DNA of 64,000 bases from Monomorium pharaonis (taxonomy: Eukaryota > Arthropoda > Insecta > Hymenoptera > Formicidae). Position numbers and translations under genes: made by a program. Shown here piece after piece: positions 24,101-34,500 of this stretch (within the stretch, counting starts at the first letter, position 1; the number at the start of each line of letters is the position of its first letter). Below the pieces are notes generated by a model, which was not told where the DNA came from, made no database searches, and was given only the letters and a program-made list of their open reading frames with translations. Location: NCBI RefSeq assembly GCF_013373865.1, contig NC_050474.1, positions 17,490,042-17,554,041 of the forward strand, given 5' to 3'.

Positions 24101-27100
24101 ATTTACATCTGAATTACCTTCGTCACTAAACTCTTGTTTATATTCGCTTTGACCGGACCTTTCGTCGCATCCTCATTTACAAATTAATTCCGCTTTAATA
24201 ACTGTTTTTATATCCAATGATTTTAAAGCTTCTCTCTCAGTAAGAAGAAGACGTCTGCATGTGTGATCTAATAAATCTTGTAACTTTATATCTGCACTAT
24301 TTTCAGTAATAGTAACACTAATCGAGGTAGATAACATAATTTCTTGGCCGCTCGCACTGCTTCGTAATTCGGATATAATCGACAATTATTTTCCTTCATC
24401 GATGACCTGATGACATTGTATTGTTTTCTGGTGAGCTTAGCTTCCACCATGATCGAGAGAGCTAAATCTGCAGATAGTGTAGTTTCGACTTTCGCTTGGA
24501 ATGCCGTTCTGTAACGTGAAGCTCTCATTGGTGAGGTTGTTGTAACATCTTTGACAACTTGTGCTGGATCTAAATTTCCGGAAGAGCGAAGGCTCATTTG
24601 CGTTGCATATGACGGGTCTTCTGTTGCAAAACTTCGACGGAGTTCTTCAGTTTTCCGCCGTTTTGATCGCTCACTAAAAGAACTAAAGTCCAGCGAGAAA
24701 CGACCGCGGATGCTTAATTTATTTGACGTATCTGGGTATGTAGGAAACGACATGTTTTCTTCCAGCTACTTCTCGTTTTTTTTTTTAAGAAAGTAATTCA
24801 CATTCCTCTTCGCCTCTTGCCATTTTATGCGCAGTTTGGAGAAGAGTTTGGACATAACGGATTTGGCATCCGAATGAATTTGAATGGAACGGTTACTGCG
24901 TTTAGACAACTCTTGTTCTAAATGTTTAATTTGATTGTTAAACACGTGGCTTAGGCAATTCTGCACGATAAAAAATATCTCTCTTCTTGTATAAGTTACT
25001 GATAGCTGATTTCTAGATTCTGTAAGAAATGCACATTATATATCATAATATATTATACAAGATATTAGTATTATAACTCAAGATAAATTCAAATTCTGAA
25101 TACCGATTCTGAAAATTTTGTTCGTATTTAGTAAACACCTTATATAAGACTTCAGCTACGTTAACTTTTACGTAAACCGGATTTCAAACACAGTCTCTCT
25201 CTATTGTTGTGAGCAAACCGCGTACAGATGGAGCTAAGTGGGACTACCTGAGATGTCGAACACGCACCACCGGGATCTTTTTGAAACGTATACACTTTTA
25301 AAAAAATCGTACAAGGCTAGTAGATATTAGTAGCTGATTATTGTAAATTTTAATTGCTGATAGTAAAAAAAAAACGAACACGGGATCTCGCGGGATATAC
25401 AACTAAAAGTTCTACACGAAGTAAATGTTAATTTAGAAAAATAGAAGTTCTTTAAACTGTTGATTACGCGTTGTAAAAAACACGGTAGGCGTTGTTTAAA
25501 AAATATTAATAAGTAAAATTCTACATACCTCCAGGAAGAGCATCCATTTTCCAAAACTTAATTATCACTTTTATTTAAAAAGTCATTAACGTTCAAAGTA
25601 GACTAAAAATATATATGAAACGCGTGAGAGACGTGTGTTACTGACGAAGGTCTACTTTCAACTGACATACCTGCTCGACCTAAAGTAGTGGAGATAACGG
25701 AACTAAGGGCAACAGAATTCTATCCGGAGCACAACCCTTCATCGATTACAATAAACCCCAAATCTGAACTTCATTTTTAAATTTTTTTATTCTGTTTATA
25801 TATTTTTTCATAATGTTGTATGAAATATGAAAATATCGTAAAGCAGTAAATCAATACATTTCTCTGTTATTGACAACGAAAAGAGATTATAGACGTGTAA
25901 TCTGTCTTTTTCATAACATAATTTTATTTCAAATAAATTGTCTATTTTCTTAAACAAATTTCCTTATAGTTCTTAAACTTTTTTATTTCTATTTTTATTT
26001 TTAATGTATGAAGAGAAAAAGTTGGTACGACCTTAGATGTGTGTGACTTCACATAATTTTTTTTAAAAAGAAATCTATATTTTTTTGTGTGAAACTTTTG
26101 TCCTTCGAAATATTCCTTGAAAATTTTACCTTTTTAGTCCTCTGAAGAAATATCTTGGAGGACAAAAGTTTCACACAGATGATTAAATGAGTCAAACAAT
26201 GGTTCAGAGACTAGCCAACATAATTCTGCTGGAATAGAAGCTCGTAGCCAGATGAGAAAAATGTATTGCAGTGGCAGAGGACTACATTAAAAAATAACAC
26301 AAATAATTTCAATTCATCTCTCATGGTTTATCTCTTTATAAAAATTAAATCAGTCTACATATTTACTGGACGTTCTTTGTAGCTATAACTTTGAAACATG
26401 ATCAGATAGAACACACGTTTTTATGAATTTTTTTTATTGATTTAATATCCTTTATCTGGTAAAATTTATTTTATTTTACAAGAAACACCATGTATATATT
26501 TCTTTAAAACATTAACTTTTAAGAAATAAAGTCTAATTATAAGTGGTACGTATTTCCATTCAAAAGTTTTCTTATTATATATAGCATGTATTTCAATCGA
26601 ATATAATTATAATACAAAAGCATTACAAAAGTAATAATACAAAATAGTAAAATTTAATTAAAATAAAAAATTTAAAGTTAAAAACTTGGCTTTGTTAGAC
26701 TTCTAAATATAAAAAAATAGTAAAAGATCGTTTAGATTAATTAAATTTATTATCAAAAATGATCGTACAACTTCAAAAAAAATAATATGTATGTAAAAAT
26801 TAGCTGAGGTAGATAAATGATTAACAAATACTGTAATATGTTTAAATATTGCATTTAATCAATCCACCGACAGAAGCAGAATTTATAAATTCTATACAAC
26901 AGCTAAAATTCTAGCAGATACATTAATTAGCAATACATTTTGGTTGTGGCATCAAGAAATCTGTCTATATCAGTAAAAAAAATTTTTGGGTGATATTTAA
27001 AAATTATTTTTAATGTTTTCTTTATTTAGTCTAGTTAAATTTTTTTACCTTAAAACATTTATATATATATATATACTTTTTTTTTTTTGACATAATTTAA

Positions 27101-27524
27101 AGATTTTTATACTTTTGCTAATAAAAAAGAAACATTTAAATTAAGAGTTAAATAAGAGAATTTTTTAATATTACTTTTTTAAGAAAAATTAAAAATATTA
27201 CTATTTGTGGATTCTTTTAGTACATATAACAGTTTTTTTTTATTTTTTATTATTAAAGAGCACATACTTGGCACCCTTTTTTACTATTTTTTAATCATTT
27301 TCCTTGTTTACATAAATGTATTTACATGTTTACATAAATTTTTATTTATATTATGGTTCTCTCTTCTATAGGATGTAGAAAAGTTGTACAGCGAACTAAG
27401 CAATCCCTCGGGTAAGACCATAATAGCAGACAAGAAATTTAATCATGTAGACTACATGTGGGCTACGGATGCGAAAAAGCTTGTGTACGATCTGGTCCTC
27501 AGTGAAATGAAGAAGAAATTATAA
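16996..27524 (+). CDS. Lipase 2: secreted acid lipase (lipase 3-like), complete
   Basis: Predicted secreted acid lipase of the gastric-lipase family, 426 residues, hydrolysing acylglycerols. Exons: 16996-17154, 17810-18011, 18455-18569, 20109-20355, 20447-20605, 21345-21429, 22069-22229, 27372-27524. All introns are GT-AG with phases 0,1,2,0,0,1,0. Signal peptide residues 1-16 (MLLPIFLIS...STNA). HG oxyanion motif (VMHGLL) in exon 2, nucleophile Ser190 in GHSQG (exon 4), Asp370 in ENDW (exon 7), His401 in NHVDYMW (exon 8). Exon 2 starts with TTG (Leu) where lipases 1, 3, 4 and 5 have ATG; it is internal, so this does not matter. Intron 7 is 5.1 kb against about 0.55 kb in lipases 3 and 4, because of inserted mobile DNA including a dead transposase. 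No coding damage seen. Head-to-tail with lipase 3. Confidence 0.95.
17612..17663. repeat. (CA)n microsatellite in intron 1 of lipase 2
   Basis: Interrupted CA run within intron 1. Confidence 0.95.
21084..21112. repeat. (TG)n microsatellite in intron 5 of lipase 2
   Basis: Pure TG run of about 28 bases. Confidence 0.95.
21551..21870. mobile_element. MITE copy (family of 34560-34850), one end degraded, in intron 6 of lipase 2
   Basis: It starts cccgtgaaaaaa and shares the tatatagattta and aaattaaataagatactaat blocks with the complete copy at 34560. Its internal segment (tatagatctgtacataat, and aaaaaccgagttcttatt) is the reverse complement of the internal segment of that copy, so the two lie in opposite orientation. 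The right terminus is truncated. Confidence 0.75.
22436..22936. other. Probable left part of the inserted transposon
   Basis: The sequence departs from the intron-7 sequence of lipases 3 and 4. A short inverted pair, gggcgtaa (about 22443) and ttacgccc (about 22512), lies here. No gene seen. The exact insertion boundary is not determined. Confidence 0.4.
22937..24966 (-). pseudogene. Broken RAG1/Transib-like transposase inside intron 7 of lipase 2
   Basis: Minus-strand fragments in collinear order make one degenerate protein. The order is: an N-terminal segment rich in Lys/Arg (24966-24790); a linker with KLSIRGRFSLDFS (about 24720); a motif LTRKQYNVIRSSM...CRLYPNY (24440-24350); GCDERSGQSEYKQ (about 24165); PSSPRFCRPI (about 24000); CYLCGAT (about 23790); LHAWIRMFECLLHLSYKL (about 23690-23640); TNDENIARCFF (about 23490); YPWY (about 23315); and SEEAQEARNK followed by EKTMEDVLN (about 23220-23130). 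The fragments are separated by a frameshift in an A-run near 24785, another near 24380, an in-frame TGA at about 24174, and breaks near 23400-23350. Several motifs parallel the RAG1 core (CDG, CKPL, C-x2-C, LH...E, GNxAR, SExxxxxNK, MEDVL). That is why I place it near RAG1/Transib, although the Asp after LHC in RAG1 is Trp here. A first exon could start near 25547. No terminal inverted repeats found. The C-terminus is acidic (about 22990-22945). Confidence 0.6.
24967..25760 (-). other. Probable 5' part of the inserted transposon
   Basis: This lies upstream of the transposase remnant on its strand. A minus-strand ATG at 25547 is followed by GGAG|GTATGT, which resembles a first exon and splice donor, but nothing ties it securely to the downstream fragments. 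Confidence 0.3.
26088..26180. repeat. Short foldback element
   Basis: The stretch gtgtgaaacttttgtcct at about 26090 pairs with aggacaaaagtttcacac at about 26159-26176, enclosing about 50 bases with further partial pairing. Inside intron 7 of lipase 2. Confidence 0.8.
26790..26990. repeat. Dispersed repeat; empty counterpart of the palindrome insertion site at 31924
   Basis: Contains ctgaggtagataaatgatta, acagctaaaattctagcaga and atcaagaaatctgtctatat in the same order as the two flanks (31800-31923 and 33205-33260) of the long palindrome in lipase 3. Here nothing is inserted between them. Confidence 0.75.
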
Positions 27525-28765
27525 TGAAATGTCAGTATCTATTCTTCGGAATTCCTAGGATAATTAATCGACGAAATTTAACGAGAGATTTTTGCCTTTC
27601 TTGACTGAGTCGACTGCTATTTTGTCTTAAGACAAGACGTTTCCGTCTTACATTATTTGATATATACCGGTTTTAATTATTAGTCTCTTGTAAAGAATCT
27701 AGTGTATGTAAGATAAACTATAGATTTCAAACGCGAATATCAAACGCAGCCATAGTCATTTATTATCTAATTTAATACAGAAAATGCATACAGTAATACA
27801 CTCATGGACGGTATTAGTTTACTGTACGCAATTGTGCATGCATTTGTATTATACGTACAGCTTCTCTTTACAATTTCATGATATTGAATTTATTAAATAA
27901 GATTTATTAAAATCAGGACTTGTGCCTTTTCTGTTTTAAATTACGAAATATGAATCCACAAAACTTTATTTATTTATTTTGTCCTTAAAGGTTTAAGACA
28001 ATCTCGATCTAACCATAATGACACGACAATAATTCAATATTTATATATGATGAAAATCTACTTATGTGACATTTCCGTATAAGAAAACAGAATTAAGACA
28101 AAACAATTTTGTTCGAGCTATTTAGAATATATTGACGAGCCTGAGAAGGCCAGCGCGATACTGGCGAGCAATTGTATTATTGTATTATATTTTCGACAAA
28201 GACCTCAGTCGGAATCTATCCGTCGAGAGACACACACGCAATAAAGAGCACGTAATTTAAGTAAGATATTCTATTCTACTATCTCTGACGGTATTTTCTT
28301 ATACTTTAACTGAACGGCTACATTATTCCTGTCCGATCCACTCGAGATAAATGCATTATTCCTAATTTAACAAATTATAACGACGGGAATCAACAAATTT
28401 AAAAATCGAAACCACTTATCAACGTGTAATTATGCAAACCGTCACATTCCTTCTTTACATTTAAAATAATGAAACATATAGATAAGGTAAAATAGGATCC
28501 TCCATATAATTTATTATATAATACTATTATACATGTATATGTTTAAGTAAATATATATGTTTAAATAAATTCTTCATATTTAATATAATTCAATACATAT
28601 ATATGTACATGTTAATATATATTACATTAAAAGTTAAAGAATCTTTCGCAATTTACAAATAAAAATTATAGAAAAAATGTTTCGTGAGCGTACATGTGTA
28701 AAGAGAAGAGTCAGGTAATACTGGTGTTTTATTTTTAAACAGTAGGGAAACCTGCAGCCGATTCT
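27525..28765. other. 3' flank of lipase 2 and spacer
   Basis: The first about 200 bases resemble the 3' flank of lipase 4 (gatatataccggttt near 27659; atatatcggtttgattt near 53140). No gene beyond that. Confidence 0.5.
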
Positions 28766-28768
28766 AAA

Positions 28769-29153
28769 TAATAAGAGAGGCGCAACCAATGTAATAGTTA
28801 CTGATTAGTTGGCGCCATTTTATCTACGAGCAGTGAAAGGGATCTATCTTAGTGCTTTCTGTTTTGAATGAAATATAATTCCAGTGTGAAGTGACTAATC
28901 GAATGTCTTTTGCTTTGGAAACAATACAATGTCGATTTTATGTCTTTTCGACATTATTTTTCACTGAAACCGTTTTTTATTATTTCTAAATTCTAAGTAC
29001 TAAATTTCTAAATCTATGTGTTCGTAAAATTATGGAATACAATAAATATTCTATACTTGAATGTCTTTCTAAGTTGACGCTTATATCGTTAGACGATAGC
29101 CATTTTCTCTCCTAGTAACTATATATATTCGTGCAATTGCGCCTCTCTTATTA
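28769..29153. mobile_element. MITE with 17-base TIRs (TAATAAGAGAGGCGCAA)
   Basis: Left end taataagagaggcgcaa at 28769-28785; right end is its exact complement at 29137-29153. Weaker inverted similarity continues inward (agttact; gccattttatc/gatagccatttt). Total 385 bases, no open frame. Confidence 0.85.
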
Positions 29154-29552
29154 CGATTTATTGTAATGTGATGAGATATGTAGAAATATGTAAAAATGCA
29201 TGTAACAGTATTCTAGTATCAACAGAAATTATGTATCAACGTTATCTCTCTGTAAAAATATATCGACTCTATATCATTATACTTTGTTATGCTCCTATAA
29301 CTTAAACTTAAACAAAATCTAAAAAAAATAAAATAAAATTATGAACAAACTATGAAGTGTCTTTTATTAGATGATATATAGCAGTATTTATAATACCGTT
29401 TGAAAGATTTTGCAATAACATATATTGCAAATAATAAATATAAACATTTGAAAATTAGGTCTCAAAATTAGTTTTTCTCTTTCCTTTTTCTTTAACATGT
29501 TTTTGTATAAAATATTTACAAATTAATGAATATAAGATTTCTTGGAATTTCA

Positions 29553-29642
29553 TCGCGTCTAACGAGCTGATTTCCACTCGTGCGACATAATACGCATCGT
29601 TAAGCTGCACGAGTAAAAATTAGCACTCGTTAGACGATAAAG
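29553..29642. repeat. Short hairpin
   Basis: The stretch cgtctaacgagctgatttcc..actcgtgc pairs with gcacgagtaaaaattagcactcgttagacg across a loop of about 25 bases. Confidence 0.75.
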
Positions 29643-30290
29643 TTTGTAATCGTGGAGTAAACAGAAGATAAGGAAGAAAAGAATTTGATGGATGAAGGTA
29701 GAATGTTAAAATACTCGACGACTGTGTAGAAAAAAATAGCTTGAAATTTACACATATACAGAAAGAGAGAGAGAGAGAAAGAGAAAGAGAAAAATAAGAA
29801 TAGGAATGGTCACATTTTCATAGTATTTTTTTCAAAATAATACAAATTTGTTCAAAAAAGTGAAGAAAGTTTAAAAATGGATCTTTTAGAAATAAAATAA
29901 GCTTAAAAAACTTATACATTTTAATATCAATCAGCTGCACTATTCCACAGAATAATGCAGTAATTAAAATTTTTTTATTCTTTAAAATAAACTTTAATTC
30001 GTTCATCACATTCGCCATTTTATGTAAAAAAAAGATTTTTTGTAACTCAATTTTCTTTATTATCAAGATGAGTTCAAACTTAAATTTGAGCTTTAGTTTA
30101 TTTTAATACCATGATTTTTTGTTGACTTATTGATTTTGGAAAAGAAATGGTGATAAAAGTAGCTGGTCTTTTTCTGCGCGTAAGTATATTTGTTTAACAA
30201 ATATATATATTTGTGCCTTAATTGCTTACTTGTTTCAAATTACTTATAAACTTTTGCTTTTATAATTTATTAATATCAAATAATTTCCAA
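29643..30290. other. Gene-free spacer upstream of lipase 3
   Basis: Contains a short (GA)n tract near 29762-29790. No supported gene. Confidence 0.5.
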
Positions 30291-30469
30291 TCAGTTCAAC
30301 ATATCTTTGATATAGCAAATTTAATTTCGCGATTTTGAAGTTAACAAAATTACACTGTTTGCAATTTATTTTTAAATAACATTAAAAGATGACTTTTTTG
30401 CAGTTTAGTTCTTTTTTTAAATTGTCAGTTCGATAAAAGATAGCTGTGCACACATAACTAGATAAATAA

Positions 30470-30845
30470 CGTTATTTTTGACATTAAAATGTCATCTTTG
30501 TCGACATTTTAATGATAAAATAATGACAAGTAGTGTCAGCTGCTTACATGGATATCATGTATTGTTACAATATATACTTACATGAGAATGATCTAGAAAA
30601 TATTATATTAATACTAGATTAAAATAAATAAGCAATCTATTTGCATAGCGTCTATGAATCTTTTACTTCTTTTCGCTATGTCAATTAAGACTTACTACGC
30701 CGATCATTATTCTAATGAGGCTAGCGAAGCAGAAATTATGATAAATTAACAGATGACACATAGATAAGTTTGCATAAAAATCTAAACACTCTGACGTTAT
30801 TTATCATACATACAAACGACATAAGCTCTGCATGTACGTATAACT
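30470..30845 (+). promoter_or_regulatory. Upstream regulatory block of lipase 3
   Basis: The shared block contains a distal TGACATT/TGTCATC-rich patch (about 30476-30540), cgatcattattct..gaagcagaaattatgataaattaacagatg pieces (about 30700-30754), GATAAG at 30763-30768, ctctgacgttattt at 30789-30802 and a weak TATA-like cgtataact at about 30837-30845. Similarity with lipase 4 extends about 620 bases upstream of the ATG. Confidence 0.6.
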
Positions 30846-30919
30846 ACTGCGCCTTTAAGAATATAATCCTCTTTGTTCTTTCATATTTCATCGGTCTGCA
30901 ACGATCTTGTCGAGCAATC

Positions 30920-31533
30920 ATGTTACTGCCGATACTTCTCTTCTCTATTCTCTTCTCCGCGAATGCTGGATGCTTGAGTCTGACAGATGAAAAGGTAAAC
31001 CAAATACCAAAATTATATCCAGAATTAAAACAAATATCAAATATTACGGATCTGTTAACACCTACTTTACCTGAGGATGCACAGCTTACCACGGTGAGTA
31101 AAACCACTTCTTTTTGAAAAGTAAAGAGACACAAAATTAACACAAAAAATTCATCTACACTGTACTCAATGTGAGGCAAAGAATATCAGACATTCATGAT
31201 ATATAATAGCAAATTTTACTATTTTAAAATTTTATTAGATAAATATTATTCTTTTAATTATATTGTCTGCTTAAAATGTCTACTTTCTACTTGCAAACGT
31301 GTCCTACTGCTTTTTACTATAGAAAAATACGCCGTCAATTAATTTGTCTAAATTCAATAAAATTTTGTATACAGAAATATTTTTTTAGAAGAATAATATA
31401 CATAATAAAATATTAAAATTATATACCTATGTATATAGTTCTGTAACTAATTTAATAGTGTAAATAATCTCTTTATTATTTTTAGGGTTTTTAATTCAAT
31501 ACTAAAAATATGACTACATATTATAAAACATCG

Positions 31534-31584
<51 letters not shown>

Positions 31585-34500
31585 CGCGCTTGTATATATA
31601 TATTTATTTAAAAATTTTTATCACATTTTTATTGAAAATTTTGTATACTAAATAATTAAGTTTTATATTAATTATATTTAACGTATTGTAATAATCTTCT
31701 CTGACTTGCCAATTAAGAAAAGTTGTCACGCTATGCATTTTATTACACACTCAAAAAAATAATATTGCAACTACAATAAAAATTGTATGTGTGACAATTA
31801 ATCGAGGTAGATAAATGATTAGCAAATACTGTGATATATGTGTGTATATGTATTGCAGTTATTGTTAATTAACTAATTAATAGAATCAAAATTTATACGT
31901 AACAGCCAAAATTCTAGCAAATACACTGGCGAAAAAAAAACGAGACAAAAGTTTTGACCGAATTTTTAGACAATCTTCAAAGTGATGCAACTTTGCGAAA
32001 AATCATCCAAATTATATGTACTTTTTTTTTAATTAAAGGGCAAAGACTCTACTTTGAGAATCCCTAAACAAAAGTTTGATTTGTTAAGTGTGAACTTTTT
32101 GTATCACATGAAAGCCAAACATGTTTTTTTTTTAATAAAAAAAAGTAAAAGTTTGTTATCATTTTTCACAAGTTTCTCGTTAAAATCTGGCTAATATTAA
32201 TCCAGTTCTTAAAGTTCATTCTTTTCTAAGCAATTTAAAAAAAATACATGTCGATACGATGTTTTTTGTTGATTGCACATGAGTTTGAAATTTGCACTGC
32301 ATTTTAGCGAATAAATACAGTATTTTTAAATATCATGAATTTTAAATATCAATATGATATTGCACATTGATTTAATTCGTGTATAACTCAATTATACAGC
32401 CGTCATCAAAGTGACCCAATGTGCACACGTGGAGAATAACAATCAGATTTTGCACATTATGTGGCTCTGAAATTCATCGATGGAAATTTGTACTTACTAA
32501 TCTAAATATAATGGATAGCTGACGCACCAATTTTACTGAAGTCAACAGAAGATCACATTCATCTATATGCATAAATCCACACATACACGTAAACATACAT
32601 ATACACATACATAAAAAATAAAAATTCAAATTTTATTTTAAAGAATCACCCTTTTCAGGACCACATGATGTGCATAATCCAACTGTCAATCTCCACGTGG
32701 TACACATCGGGTCGCTTTGATGACGGCGGTATGATTGAGTTAAACACGAACAAAATCGATGTGCAATATCATATTGATACTCAAAATTTATGATATTCGA
32801 AAAATACCGTATTTATTCGCTAAAATACCCTAAAATACAGTGCAAATTTCAAACTCATGTGCAATCAACAAAAAGCATCATATTTTCTTTCAAATTGCTT
32901 AGAAAAGAATGAACTTTAAAAATCTGGATTAATATTAACAAGATTTTAACGAGAAACTTGTGAAAAATGATAACAAACTTTTACTTTTTTCAATTAAAAA
33001 AAAACATGTTTGGTTTTTATGTGGTACAAAAGGTTCGCACTTAACAAATCAAACTTTCGCCTAGAGATTCTCAAAGTAGAGTCTTTGCCCTTTAATTTAA
33101 AAAAAAGTACATGTAATTTGGATGATTTTTCGCAAAGTTGCATCACTTTGAAGATTGCTTAAAAATTAGGTCAAAAATTTTGTCTTGTTTTTTTTGCGCC
33201 AGTGTATAAGAATTAGTGATACATTTAGATGTAACATCAAGAAATCTGTCTACATCAATGAAATATTTTTTGAGGTGCATTATTTATATTATTATTACAG
33301 ATGGAACTGATAAGTAAATATGGTTATAATGGTGAGCTGCATAGAGTAACCACTTCAGACGGCTACATTTTGGAATTACATCGAATAACAGGACGAGCTA
33401 ATTCTACCGATTTAAATATACAAAAACCTATTGCGTTTGTGATGCATGGTATTTTGTGTGATTCAGCGTCTTGGGTTATTACCCGTGAGAAAAGTTTAGG
33501 TAAAAAAAATTCGTAATATACATTTAAAGTGTTAAAGTACTTTATAGTAAAAAATATTTTATATTTATGTTAAAACCGATCCTTGTTAAAGTTTTGAGTT
33601 AAAAATTTTTGAAAAAATTAATTTTTTTAAAAATCACTCGAGAATGGCGTACCGTTGTAAGGATTAGTGTAATATAATTATATTATTTGAACACTTTAAA
33701 TCTCCATGATTTGAATATCCATAAATTGTGTTATTTTAATATAAAAAAATGTTGAATCCTAATTTAACACAAAGTTTTTAAATAACATACATATTATAAT
33801 TAAAAATATAATTTACAAGTAAAATAAATAAATAAAATAAGAAGAATATTGTTCCAAAACATACATTTAAAAATTAATGAATAAAAAGTATGTGTCAACA
33901 TATTATATATATTAATTTTACTAAAAAAATGTTTCCACACTTGGTTTCCAAATTGTGTAAAGTGTCACATATTTTTTACATGATATTTATGTTACTTTCT
34001 GACATATTCGTCTTGTTAAATTAACATAAAAATTTGAATAGATTGTTTGAAACATGACATATGTTAATTAAAATTAACACAAATGCTTCAACTGTGTTCA
34101 GCTTTCAAATAATAAAAAAATTACTGTTTAAACTTTGTTCGACCATTTATATTTAAACATAAAATTGGTTTCATAAATAAAGAGTCAAAAAGAATTTAAT
34201 TTCTGATTCCAATCATGCAACAAACATAAATTAATAACATTGCCCAAACAGGAAAACGTGCAGTAAAATTTGTGTAATAACCAATACAAGAGCTAATTTA
34301 TTTTTTAACATAATTTTTTAATATAATATTGCAATAATTACACAAATAAACTTAAAATTTATTTATTATACAATGTCGTAATAATTATGCAAAGTAATTT
34401 CACAACTTTTTCAATACAATTTACAATTAATAATTACAAAATTCGTTTTCAGCAAAATATATGCGTTTTGTAGAATTACTTTGTAACAATTATTGCGAAA

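Noticed and set aside
29818..30066. 82-codon minus-strand open frame
   Set aside because: Low-complexity Ile/Lys/Phe composition, no recognisable domain.
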